Source of the DNA: Euryarchaeota archaeon UBA170
GTDB lineage: Archaea; Thermoplasmatota; Poseidoniia; Poseidoniales; Thalassarchaeaceae
Direction of reading: 5' to 3'
DNA length: 13,965 nucleotides
Assembly (NCBI GenBank): GCA_002499345.1
Contig: DALF01000068.1
Location: forward strand, 1 to 13,965
Shown: piece after piece, positions 1-10,900 of the stretch
Numbering within the stretch: position 1 is the stretch's first letter
Layout: every line of letters starts with the position of its first letter
Position numbers and translations under genes: made by a program
Notes under the pieces: generated by a model
Databases searched by the model: none
The model's input: only the letters and a program-made list of their open reading frames with translations
What the model was told of the DNA's origin: nothing

Positions 1-1
1 G

Positions 2-508
2 AAACTGGATGATGGATTCAGGATGCTAGGCGATGGTAAGACTTGGAATGGATTCATCGGTGGGGCGTTTTTCAGTGGCCTTCTGACACTACTCGTACAT
101 CAATTGTGGGGAGGTAGGGAAACTGCGGATTCAAGGCCTTTCGTCGATCCCACTTTGTGGGCCACCCCTGATGACTGGTTTTGGGTGGGGAATGAGTGGG
201 GTGCAGCCTTTGTGATGGGGTTTGTGCTGGGTACAGCTTGTATGACTGGGGACATGGTGGGATCTTTCTTCAAGAGGAGGAAGGGCCACAAGAGAGAGGG
301 TAAAGAGAGCTCTCAAGCGCCTATCCTAGATACGATGACCTTCGCTGTTTCGATATTCATTGTTTCTTTCATACTTTTTGATGGCCAAATTATTACTAGT
401 CCCGAATTAAGGGGCGAGATTATGGTTTTACTGCTGATCACTCCTTTGATTCACAGAAGTTTCAATATCATGGGGTTCAAACTCGGATTAAAGTCAGTTC
501 CATATTGA
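2..508 (+). CDS. carS: CDP-archaeol synthase, C-terminal part (5' end outside window)
   Basis: This enzyme joins CTP and unsaturated archaetidic acid (2,3-bis-O-geranylgeranyl-glycerol 1-phosphate) to give CDP-archaeol, the activated precursor of archaeal phospholipid head groups, at the cytoplasmic membrane. The frame is open from base 2 and enters directly at the family hallmark: DDGFR followed by LGDGKTWNGF. Further on come a GD-x2-GSFFKRRKGHKRE motif, an LDT-x2-F segment equivalent to the family's LDQ-x-F, and a C-terminal HRSFNIMGFKLGLKSVPY segment (family: HR-x-N-x4-LGLK-x-VPW). At least three hydrophobic helices are visible. Only the extreme N terminus (probably one membrane helix plus the start of the active-site loop) should be missing. 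A tryptophan-rich loop of about 30 residues between two helices (near 115-200) is longer than I expect for the family. The stop lies 47 bp before purD, so co-transcription is possible. The ATG at 23 is internal, not the start. Confidence 0.93.
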   Translation, partial: KLDDGFRMLGDGKTWNGFIGGAFFSGLLTLLVHQLWGGRETADSRPFVDPTLWATPDDWFWVGNEWGAAFVMGFVLGTACMTGDMVGSFFKRRKGHKREGKESSQAPILDTMTFAVSIFIVSFILFDGQIITSPELRGEIMVLLLITPLIHRSFNIMGFKLGLKSVPY

Positions 509-547
509 AAACTGTGGAACAGTAGAGTTATGCCACGTGTACTGTGC

Positions 548-552
548 GGTGA
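548..552 (+). promoter_or_regulatory. Ribosome-binding site of purD (GGTGA)
   Basis: GGTGA is complementary to the UCACC stretch at the 3' end of archaeal 16S rRNA. It lies 3 nt before the ATG at 556, and 9 and 12 nt before the in-frame ATGs at 562 and 565. The same GGTGA-A-x-CC arrangement precedes the oligosaccharyltransferase gene, which favours 556 as the purD start. Confidence 0.5.
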
Positions 553-555
553 ACC

Positions 556-1833
556 ATGGCCATGATGCAAGTACTGATTGTTGGTTCGGGAGGTAGGGAG
601 CACGCTTTAGCCATAGCACTCTCCCTGAGTCCTTCCGTCGGATCAATTCACGCGGCCCCCGGAAACGCAGGTACGGCTATGCTAGGGACCAATCATCAGG
701 TCGATGTTTCAGATATCGATGGCTTGGTTTCACTAGCTCAGAATATTCACGCAGAATTAGTCATTGTAGGCCCTGAGGGGCCATTAGTAGCTGGAATTTC
801 AGATAGATTGAGGGAAATTGGCATTCCCAGCTTCGGACCTGGCTCCGAGGGGGCTATGTTGGAGGGATCAAAGATACATGCAAAAGACATCATGAAGAAA
901 TTAGATATTCCAACAGGAGATGTCACTAAATTGGACAGATATTCCGATATCGGACTCTTTCTTAACTCCAATCCCCCGCCTTGGGTAATCAAAAGAGATG
1001 TCTTAGCGGCAGGAAAGGGAGTGGTAGTGACCTCCGAAATTGAAGTCGCGTCCAAATTTATTTACGATTCTGTAGAGGTCGATGGATTTGTAATCGTAGA
1101 AGAATTCCTCCAGGGGGAGGAAGCCTCCTTGCTGGTACTAATGGACGAATCAGGTTATGTCTGTCTTCCTCCAAGCCAAGACCACAAGCGAATTTTGAAC
1201 GGAGACAAGGGCCCCAATACAGGCGGGATGGGCGCCTACGCCCCTGCTCCAGTGGTTACCCCATCGGTACATATGAGGGTATTAGACGAGATTGTGGAGC
1301 CTATGCACCATTATTTGAGAAACCAACAAGACCCATATCGAGGAGTCTTGTACGTCGGATTGATGATCGACTCTAACGGTGCCCCCAGTGTGGTGGAATA
1401 CAATGTCAGGTTTGGGGATCCAGAAACTCAGGTAACACTGCCATTGGTTGAAGATGATTTGGGAGAAATACTCCTAGCCGCCGCAACAGGCAATCTAGCT
1501 AGTCTTTCTCCTTCATTTTCTGACTCTCATTCGGCAACTGTAGTTCTCGCCTCGCAGGGATATCCCGAATCCTCACAGACTGGTAGGGAAATTTTCGGAG
1601 CGGATTTGGAGATAGATGAGGGCACTTCGAGGGGCTATGTTAACTTTGCAGGAACCTCGATGGAGGAGGGCAGATTGATATCCAGCGGAGGCAGGGTACT
1701 AGCAGCTACTGGAATAGCTCCTAATCTGGCCCAAGCAGTTGACATCGCTTACCAGATTATCGACTCAATCTCACTAGAAGGGTCACATTTTAGGACCGAT
1801 ATAGGATATAGGGCCCTCTCTCCCAAGAAATAA
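556..1833 (+). CDS. purD: Phosphoribosylamine-glycine ligase (GAR synthetase)
   Basis: This is the second step of de novo purine synthesis: phosphoribosylamine + glycine + ATP give glycinamide ribonucleotide, ADP and phosphate, in the cytoplasm. The 425-residue length is typical of monofunctional PurD. The N-terminal domain opens with GSGGREHA (residues 10-17) and continues with PGNAGT and VGPEGPL. The ATP-grasp region contains VIKRD...AAGKGV (K146, K154), GPNTGGMGAY (219-228) and E281-x-N283-x-RFGDPETQ, where E281 and N283 are the expected Mg ligands. The C-terminal domain ends with GGRVLAATG and FR-x-DIGYRAL. The KRD in the ATP-binding strand replaces the more usual KAD/KxDG and is probably tolerated variation. 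Three ATGs (556, 562, 565) could start it; all keep the nucleotide-binding motif, and 556 fits the GGTGA site best. No other purine gene is next to it, so it seems to stand apart from a pur operon. Confidence 0.97.
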   Translation: MAMMQVLIVGSGGREHALAIALSLSPSVGSIHAAPGNAGTAMLGTNHQVDVSDIDGLVSLAQNIHAELVIVGPEGPLVAGISDRLREIGIPSFGPGSEGAMLEGSKIHAKDIMKKLDIPTGDVTKLDRYSDIGLFLNSNPPPWVIKRDVLAAGKGVVVTSEIEVASKFIYDSVEVDGFVIVEEFLQGEEASLLVLMDESGYVCLPPSQDHKRILNGDKGPNTGGMGAYAPAPVVTPSVHMRVLDEIVEPMHHYLRNQQDPYRGVLYVGLMIDSNGAPSVVEYNVRFGDPETQVTLPLVEDDLGEILLAAATGNLASLSPSFSDSHSATVVLASQGYPESSQTGREIFGADLEIDEGTSRGYVNFAGTSMEEGRLISSGGRVLAATGIAPNLAQAVDIAYQIIDSISLEGSHFRTDIGYRALSPKK

Positions 1834-1834
1834 C

Positions 1835-1839
1835 TTTTT
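1835..1839 (+). terminator. T-run after purD, candidate archaeal terminator
   Basis: A TTTTT run begins directly after the purD stop and is followed by further pyrimidine-rich sequence (ATTTCTCCTTACTCT). Archaeal RNA polymerase can terminate on short T-runs without a hairpin, and I see no stem before this one. The separate promoter-like box 35 bp downstream supports a transcript end here, but the run is short. Confidence 0.3.
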
Positions 1840-1872
1840 GATGATGTATTTCTCCTTACTCTCTGAGAACGG

Positions 1873-1878
1873 TTATAA
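1873..1878 (+). promoter_or_regulatory. TATA-like box of the giant oligosaccharyltransferase gene
   Basis: TTATAA in the context GAGAACGGTTATAACAG, with a purine-rich stretch directly upstream where a BRE would sit. An archaeal start site about 25-27 bp downstream would fall near 1900-1905, giving a leader of roughly 30 nt that includes the GGTGA site. This is an isolated match in a 100-bp intergenic gap and has not been tested. Confidence 0.45.
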
Positions 1879-1892
1879 CAGATTGTAAAATC

Positions 1893-1902
1893 GCGACGTC
1901 GC
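1893..1902. promoter_or_regulatory. 10-bp perfect palindrome at the predicted start site
   Basis: GCGACGTCGC reads the same on both strands. It lies about 15-24 bp downstream of the TATA-like box, across the expected transcription start. That is a classic position for a repressor that blocks polymerase recruitment in archaea. It shares its last two bases with the hairpin at 1901-1919. No regulator is identified, and a 10-bp palindrome can occur by chance. Confidence 0.3.
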
Positions 1903-1919
1903 TAGCCTTCAGGCTAAGC
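1901..1919 (+). promoter_or_regulatory. Short stem-loop in the 5' leader
   Basis: GCTAGCC and GGCTA(A)GC can pair as a 7-bp stem with one bulged A and a TTCA loop. It would sit at the very 5' end of the predicted mRNA and ends 4 nt before the GGTGA site, so it could affect transcript stability or ribosome access. It is small, so its role is uncertain. Confidence 0.35.
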
Positions 1920-1923
1920 AGAC

Positions 1924-1928
1924 GGTGA
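1924..1928 (+). promoter_or_regulatory. Ribosome-binding site that decides the oligosaccharyltransferase start
   Basis: GGTGA lies 5 nt before the ATG at 1934. The in-frame GTG at 1925 lies inside this site and so is very unlikely to be the initiation codon. The ATG at 1934 is preferred, removing three residues from the longest possible reading. Confidence 0.55.
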
Positions 1929-1933
1929 AACCA

Positions 1934-4900
1934 ATGAACGTAAGAGAAGATGCGAAAGCAGACGGGAACTCCTTGAAGGAACTCGTGCCAGTTTCGGCCA
2001 TATTGGTCGCTTTAGTGGCACTTTTCCTCGGGTCGGAGGCTTTAGCAAATGGAACAATGGAGAATGACGGGTACCTGCGAATCCTTGCCCTCCCAATGGC
2101 GGCCGCACTAGCGGCGTCCTTTGGAAGGGTCCTTTCTGTTGTGGAACTCGGAATACCAAGTCATTTCAAGACCGGGACCCTATCGATTCTTTTCGTAGCA
2201 GTCTCAGCCATTCCTGAGATTATCCCGGGAGTACTTGAAGTTGATACTCTCTTAACGTTCACATTCACATCCGTGGGCATAGCGACGATGGTGCTAGTCA
2301 ATTCGAACAGGAGAGAGGAAGCGAATATGCTACTCGTCGCAGTAGTGGGGTTCTTTCTTTCCGCATCATTAGCCGCGTCCACCGATTTCGGCTCCGAATC
2401 ATGGGCAGGCACAGAAGAGGAAATGATAGATGCCATCAGATCCTCCATGGCATCGATTCTATTTGCATTCTGGGCATCTTCAATTTCTCTTGGCTTGATC
2501 GTAGTTCTTGGGATGAGGGGGACTCTTGACAGAGCTGGAGAGGGGAGGCTCTTCTCAGCTATACCCTCATTCGATTTTGATAATAGGTCATCGAAGCAGT
2601 TAATGTCAATTTTAGCACTGGTTTTTGCAGTTCAATTTATCCCACTCCTCTGGCTATGCTCCATATCCGGTGAGACCATCGTAGTAGATGGAGAGACCAT
2701 TTCAAACGCTCTTTCCAAGTACTCTGAACATCAGTATTTGGGGTCAGTATGGGCACTAATGACATGTTTAGTGATATTCGTCTGGGCTTTCTTCCGGTCC
2801 GAAAGATGGCAGGTCATGGCCGCGCTGATAGCTGTAAACTGGGTCCTCTATTCGGCAGCTAGGTTGGTTGAGATTGGTAATCCGCTGGGTATTGAGGTAC
2901 TTCCAGCCAGTTCTGGAGACAGCACGTCCGCCGCTGCTTGGTTCTTCCTAATTTTCTGGTCAAACGTCGCCGCCTACATCCTTTCCATTAGGGGATACTT
3001 CGGAGATACAGCTCCCTTAAGGGAGCACAGCCCGATTAGAGCGTGGTGGAATGCCAACTATTACGGAATAATGATCTCCATGGCATTGTTTGTTTCGCTC
3101 GCAATTAGAGCTGGTTGGAACGTACTTCCGGCAATGAACGCCTCTGGTACGCAACTTTGGGATATGACAGGAGGATCAGATCCGTGGTACATGAAGAGAG
3201 TAATCGATTATGTAGTCGCAGAGAGGAGTCACTTCATCTTCGATTCTGATCGTTCATACCCCATGGGCGTCATCAATCCGAGGCCCCCTCTTTTCTCCTG
3301 GTCACTAGCTCTTGGAGGTCTGGGCCTAAACTGGCTCACTGATTCATCAGGTGACCAAATGGTTTGGTGGAGTGTTTCAGCAATGCCAGCAGTTTATGGG
3401 GCCTTGATTGTACTCCCACTAGCTGGAATTGCTAGGCGAGTACACAGCGATCTCGCTGGGGTCATCACTGCCTGGCTAATCGCTCTCATGCCGGGGCACA
3501 TCGGTCACTCTACATTCGCACTTGCAGATCACGACTCCTTCGCACTACTGTTCATATCCATGGCATTCTACTTCTGGGTAAGGGCAGTCGAGGGCATTAG
3601 GGATGAGAGACTATTCGCTGAAACCAGCAGAAATCCGCTGTATCTGATAGCAGGAATGAGGGAAATGTGGTCGAGGAATCCAATGGTGATGTCCTGTGCC
3701 ACATTATCCGGCATATCCTTCGCTACAGTGGCATTGGGATGGAAGGGATTCGTCTACGGGCCAGGAATCTTATTCTTGGCATTCTCCGTACAAGCCTTCC
3801 TCAATCTTTTCAGAGGGAGGGATAGTCTTCCAATAACCGCTGCTTCCCTACAGATGTTATTCACTTCTTTCATTATCCCGCTGCCTTTCTACATATGGCC
3901 AGGAATGGATCTACTATTCGACCCCAGTGGCTTCCAACCGATGTTCTACATAATCGGATTCACGTTTGCACTAGGATGGGTTACTTGCTCATTCAGAGAC
4001 AAGCCATGGCTTCTGGTAGTAGCTAGCGGAACAGCTCTTTTCGGCGCTATTCTACTCACACTGTTTGTTCTTCAGGCTATCAATTTTTACAATGGCTGGG
4101 ATATATTATTCACAGGAGGCTTCTACTTCTCCAAGAATAAAATATTTGGTACAATTGGTGAAGCCCAGGCTCCCAGTAGGGGGGTACTATTCGCTTCATA
4201 CGGGCCTGTAGTCTCAATAATTGCTATATCCTGCGCTGTTTTCCTTATTTGGAGAGGTTCCAGAAAGAATCGTCAAAGTCATCTTCTTCTTGGAACTTGG
4301 ACCATTGTCGCCGCTTACATGGCATGGAGTGCTGGCAGATTCATATTCAATGCAACTCCAGCTATGGCAGTTGTAGGGGGCCTAGGCATTGCTATGCTCT
4401 GGAACGCTGCAAACCCTGCTGATTTCCTCAAAGAATACCGTAGAGCAGGAATTGGTAACCCCTCGGCCAGAAGAAGATCTACTTTCACGGCATCTAGGAG
4501 GCACCCCGGCATACCAGCACTAATGATGGTCTTCCTCTTAGTGGCAAGCCAGCACGCCACCTATGGCATAGATTCGGGAATACCCCGCGGAGAAGAAGCC
4601 GCTACTGACGTCGATCAAGCAATCTACGAAATAGCCCCAGACTTCCTACGCTGGTCAATAGGGGATTTCTCCATACTTCAAGATGAGGAATACGATCCTG
4701 ATTCAGGAATGCTAAGGTATATGGGAACTTTTGGTCCTGGATTTAATGGGGCAGACTGGAATACTGCTTACCAGTGGTTATCTGAACAGGACACTGATGT
4801 CGGTTTCAGTCAGAGGCCAGCGTTCGTCTCATGGTGGGACTATGGCTTCCAGGCCTTAACGCAAGGACAGCACCCGACCGTTGCCGATAACTTCCAGTCA

Positions 4901-7900
4901 GGGATACCACACAGTGGAGGGATGTTACTCTCCCAAGGTCAAGAAGATACTCTGGCAATGTTCATCACCACTCTCACTCAAGGTGACATGAGATCTAACT
5001 CAGGAGAAATGACCTCTGACTATCAGGAGGTATTGAGAGAGTACATGTCCCAAGAGCAGATGGACGAGTTCCAAATTATCATGTCTATCGGAGTAGGGGA
5101 CTCCAATGTGGTCATTGAGAGGTCAATGCAAGTTGTTGCTAATGACGGATCAGTAGATCTGCTCAGAGGATTCCAACTGGATGAAAATGGAATCCCCTCC
5201 TCTGATGAATCCTGGTCTGTTTACTTTGATACAGAGCCATATGAGGAGGAGTCTAATGAATCATCGGCAAAGACTTCCTTTGATGAGGCAAGAGGAAGGG
5301 CGAGCGAATACAAAGAAGAAACCACCCACTACATGATTGGTAACTATAGATACACCAACGACCTCATCGAAGATTTCGATGACGTATCAACCGGGCTCCA
5401 CAGGCAGAACTCTAAACTAGCCATGGCCAGAGCCTTCCTTGTCCAGGCATTCAGCATGGAAGAGCTGGTTGACCTATATCACCAGATAACATCTGAGGTC
5501 TTCTATGAAGTGCAAGATTACGAGGCCGGACTTGGAGAGACTACCGAGAGAAATAATGACATCAGATACTTCGCGGTAGATAACAGACTTTACCCATTGG
5601 GCGGCTCTTACTATGGTGATTACAACTATCATAGAGGGCAAACCACCGGAATCTTCCATGCGCCAACCGGATTATCGGGACTAGATCTTGATGACTATAT
5701 TTCTACTCTGTACCAGACACAGAGAGGAGTAGACGGACCAATCATTCTCAGGACCTCTGATGAATATGAGCAGGAATATCTCAATGACATCGTCAGGCAG
5801 CAATCGGGAGCGGCGGCTGACGCCAGTGAAATGATACAGATGGTGGATATTGATTACAACCATCAAGACGCTTTCTTCGATACAATGGTGGCTAGAACGT
5901 ATGTCGGATACGGATCTTCATCACTGGGACTTCCCGGAGATGCGGCCCAGCCAGCACCGCACTTCTACATGTACGGGACGCCAGGCTCCTATCTCGAACC
6001 AGGCATTCCTCTTCCGGGTGCAATGATGAATCACATGGTTTTAGCGAATTGGTACGAGCTTCCTTGCGAAATTAACCAAGACGGAGATAAGATCGATGAG
6101 AATTGCAACGACCCATCAATCGGTTCAGCAAACACTCAAGTCAAGATTCTGAAATACTACAGCGGGGCCACACTTTCCGGTACTGTGGAACTTGAAGGGA
6201 TCGGACCAGTCCCCAATGCTAGACTCCTTATCGAAAGAGATGCTTTCAGTGGAGAAGAATCGCCCAATGAGGAAGGATTAGTGGAAGATAGGGATTCTAG
6301 GACATACTGGATACCAATTGGAACCACCGATGCCGATGAAGACGGAATCTTCGAATTCTCCGTTCCAGCAGGAAAAATCAGAGTTACCGCATTCTTCGGT
6401 GAGCCCAATCTGGAGGCGGCTAGATCAACAATGATGAGCGGCACTTACAGCATGACTGAAATTTTAACAGAAGAGAACGCAGAATCAAGGGATATTAATC
6501 CGGTTACAGGAATTCTGGGTAACGTTTCAGGGTCCACTTGGTTAACGGAAGAGATTGTGAATGTCTCAGGTTCCGACGGCCATTCTAATGGCGAGGCAAT
6601 AATCGAAATCGCGCTATCCGTCGAATCAGCTCAAGCCACTGGACAGTTAGTTTGGGCTTCCACGGAAGAGTTTGATGGAACAGCAATCACGGGGTCGACA
6701 GTTGAACTTGTCCCACAATGGGACGAGATCAATACCTCTCCTTACTATGCATCTACCTCAGATGGAGAGGTATCCGGAGAGGGACTATCATTCAACGGAA
6801 TCGGCGAGGTCCAATTCACGGGCCAGGGGACCGTTCAGACAACATCAATCTCCACAATCACGGATTTCACCGGTAATTATACTCAGGAGATTAAGCACAA
6901 TCACACTCTTGTTGGAGACGGTCTGTTCGTAGGAAAAGGTATCCTAAGAGGTACAATCAATTTCAATTCGGCCGAAGATACGCAGGTAATGGTTTGTGGT
7001 GAAAACGATACTATGCCAGAAAATGCATCCTACTGTGAGAATACATCGGGGGACTTCTTGATTGATGGTTCTGTGAATGCCACTGGAAGGTTCACTTCTA
7101 ACGGATCCACAGAATTTACCCAGATGCTCAGCCACTCTTCATTAGTTGGATCGGGAATCTTCGAGACTGATACCTCCGAGGAATTGGATCACTATGGCAC
7201 TATCAATGGAACTGGAAAATTCACTGGTGATGGAATATTCGGAGGACCCATGGTCCAAGCGGGAACATTCCACCTAAGGGACATGATTCCAGGAATCTAC
7301 TCAGTAACAGCAATTCTCGATGATGGTACTCGTGTTAATCTGGATGACTCCTTCACAGTCCCAACCCCCATAAATCAAGTACAGAAGATTGACATTCAAG
7401 GTAGTGTAATCAGCGGGAAGCTAATCTATGAGTCAGGGGATATAGTTGATGGCTATGCGGCTCTACTGGATGAGACTTCCGAGTATGCCAACGCAACAGA
7501 AGACTGTGCTGTCTACGGCCATCTTCCTTGCAGGATGTACCCCGATGACCGCGGAGACTATGGTTTCGGGCCTCTGCCACCGGGCAATTATTCTGTAGCA
7601 ATAGACGTTGACAATGATGGATTTTTCGAAATTATGGAAGAATTCCCATTCGATTCAGATATTTATGCAAATGTAGCGGTTCCATCTCCGGTTCCAGAAA
7701 TGTTTGATCTCCAGTTCGAGATGATAAACGAAGGTTCTAACGTACCAGATCTGGATATTTTGTTCTCACAGTTAGAGGTAGATTCCATGCCTGTTAGTGC
7801 AGTATATTCCATTGAAGCTGGACAATATCAAGTTGAGCTGACACAGGGCGAATGGATAGTAGAATACGCACTATCGGATTCCAAGCAGATATGGGAGGAA

Positions 7901-10900
7901 TTCGAAATTTCATCCGATATGAATGTGCAATTCGAATTCGTCACTAGTGTGGAAGTCTCTGGGACTGTTTACTACGAAGAGAACTCCTCGGCAATATTCA
8001 ATCCTGATGAAGGAAAAGTGATAGGAGCCGATACTCTCATCAATTTCGACTGGGATGGATTCTCGACAACCGCCACCACAAACGAATCTGGGCATTTTAT
8101 TGTAACTCTCCCCGAAGGAGCAACAGTAGATGCAACGGTCGAGGGCCTAATCGCTGGATTGGTTAACGGCACCAAGTTCACAGTCTCTTCCGGAATGGAA
8201 GAAATTGTAATGGTAGCGACACCGGGAACGACTGTTTTCGGACTAGTAAGCGTATCAAGGGCAAATAACTTCTACACCTCTGAATTAGTAGGTTGGGAAC
8301 AGCTGACCGTATCCGCTCAGAATGATGACTATGACGTAACCTGGAGAAAAACAGTTGATGATCTTGGAAAGTTCCAGATGATTCTGCCCAACGGAGAATG
8401 GACGTTTGAAGTAATCGGCTCCGATTTCGACGTTTCGCCCGCTACTAAGGCCATAGATGCTGAAAATTTCTCGGTGGAGATGATTCTCTCCCCTCCAAAT
8501 GGGACGCTCTCTATTGAGATGTTCATGGATAATTCAGGAGATCTAAACGCATCCAACGGAACACCTGTTTCGTATGGTTTCGAGATCATCCCATCCTCTC
8601 AAGCAGGCATGGGCAAGAACATAACATATGATGCCCTCGAATGGTCCAGAGAGGGACTAGCAGAAGTTTCACTAGAACCAGGTTCGTACAGCGTGTCAGT
8701 GTCCATTTCTGATGCCACAGAAGGGGATCTATTCGGAACCATGCTATCTTCGCAGATATTACCTTTTGATATCGCACTACAGGGAGGAACTGTCGATAGG
8801 ATAGCCGCATTCCTGCCGGAGTGGAGAGTTAGCATCTCGCTAACAAATCAATTCGGAGGCATTCTCTCAGGCCAAGAATTCAAGCTCATCAATACAGAAA
8901 CTGGCTGGACACAGACTCACATAACAGACTCCAATGGCAGTTGGTCCGATCATATATCACAGGGCGATTGGATTTTGAACGTAGAATCTCTTACTAACAG
9001 CGAGGGAGCTACGGAAACACTGAGGGCACATATTGTATCCTCGTCAGAAAACGCATCAGCCGATTTATCATACGCGACGATTGAAGTGTCGGCACTGACA
9101 GTAAGTCTTACTGATGGGCAGGGCTCCCCCCTAGTAGGCAAGAATATTGTTGCTGTATCTGAAGACGGCCTAGGCGAAGTTGAACTTACTTCTACGAATG
9201 CTTCAGGGATTTCAGAAGTACAGCTATTCCCAGGAAGTTGGACTATGTCCATGGAAACCGAGCAGGATGGCATCAAGTGGATTCTAGGGCCATCTAATGT
9301 ATTGCTCTCTTCCGGGGAAAACGGGCAGTTCAATTTCACCGCTGACAGATTTGCAGAGGTCAGTGGCAATGTCTTCTGGGACTTGAACGATAACGGTGTT
9401 TACAACATCGGAGAGGGAATAGACAATGCCAGTGTACAAATCTCCGATATTGACTGCGACAACGTTGTGGAATCAGATCAAATATCATTCCTCACTGACT
9501 CTTCAGGATATTACTCAGATTACCTGACTATTGATTCAAATTACTGCTTAGAAGTATCTGCAGAAGGATTCGAAAGTACGTCACAGGATATCGAGCTAGG
9601 AAACTCCTCTATTGTACTGGACTCAGTAATGCTAGCTGAACTAGTTCAAGTCGGTGGTCAAATTTCGTATATCGACGCGGACCAATTCTCGTTAATATCC
9701 GACACAGTAATTCTAGAACTCATACCAACATCCGATTATATCAGAGACAGAATCTCTCCAGAAAAGACAATTGTAGACGGCGAGTGGAATGGTAACTGGA
9801 CGGCCACGGTTGAACCAGGAGACTGGATAATCAGGGCCACATCGGAAGAACACGGATTGGTGGCTATGTCCCTGGTAAGTGCCGAGGTAATACAAGGAGG
9901 CTACTCTGATATGGATTTAGTTACGGGTGGATGGGCGCTCATAGAAACACAATGGTTGGATTATGAAGGAGTTTCGATGACCTTGTCAGATGTAGAGGAC
10001 TCCGAGCTAAACATCAACATGGGAGCTGGGATTTCTTGGATTGCCAATCTCGATGAAGAAGGATCCACCAGGATACTCCTGCCAGGGGGCGTCATTGATG
10101 TCTCCAGTGAATTCACCACTCTCCAAAGAGGACTAAACATGACATATTCAGGAGGTCAGGCAATCGGTGTAGAAGCCAGTCAAGAGACTCCAGTCATTAC
10201 CGTCTCCCATTCTAGAATACCCTTCAGAGAACTTACATTGGCCGTAATCGAGGGAACTGGAGGGGATGCTAATCACGATGGAGGGATTACCGACCTACTC
10301 GTCACCAAAAACAATGAGTCAATGGGATTCAATCCTGTAGAATTCGTACTCTCTGCTGATTACCTGGGTCACGAGCCACTTGATACATTTGCCGCTCAGG
10401 CTACTGTGCCGGGAACAGATGGGTCAGAATGGCAAGTCGAATTCCATAATGGATCAGGGGTGTGGAACTCTTCCATGTCCTTTGAATTGGGATTGGACAA
10501 TGCACTCACTACATCCGACCTACACGTTAGGGTCACGCCTCCAAACCAATCAGTCGCGCACTCTCTGACTCAGGGACACTCAATTATCCTCAGCTTCTAC
10601 ACATCGGATGGATATTCTGAAGAAATCAATGTAAAGGTCAGAATTCCACAAATCCATGATTTCTCATTAGTTTCACTAGACTCTGTTTATGGCGTTTCAC
10701 CAGGCGAGGAGATACAGATTCCCCTAGAAATTAGAAACACGGGTAACGGGGACGAAAGATACGAGTTTGATTATGATGACTCAGAATTACCCGAGGGCTG
10801 GGAGAGAACTGGATCTACTTCCCACACTGTACCTCCGTTCACTACCACTACCCATAGCATCAACGTGGTCGCCCCAGAGAATGCAACAGGGGAGTACACA

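Noticed and set aside
23..25. ATG at 23 as start of the first gene
   Set aside because: The CDP-archaeol synthase motif begins upstream of it and the frame is open to the window edge, so it is an internal Met.
747..1055. 102-residue open frame on the minus strand inside purD
   Set aside because: PurD is unmistakable on the plus strand here; the antisense product has low complexity and no family likeness.
1925..1927. GTG as start of the oligosaccharyltransferase gene
   Set aside because: It is part of the GGTGA ribosome-binding site; the ATG at 1934 lies 5 nt downstream of that site.
6672..6932. 86-residue plus-strand frame within the giant gene
   Set aside because: It is out of frame with a continuous domain pattern, rich in Arg, Gln and Ser as frameshifted translations often are, and has no separate ribosome-binding site of note.
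6771..7258. DNA-level tandem repeats or a CRISPR-like array in the Gly-rich block
   Set aside because: The periodicity is visible only in the protein pattern. The nucleotide sequence has no identical repeats or regular spacers.
8950..9369. 139-residue open frame on the minus strand
   Set aside because: It lies wholly inside the oligosaccharyltransferase tail, whose plus-strand reading has clear repeat structure. The minus-strand translation has no recognisable motif and is an antisense shadow.
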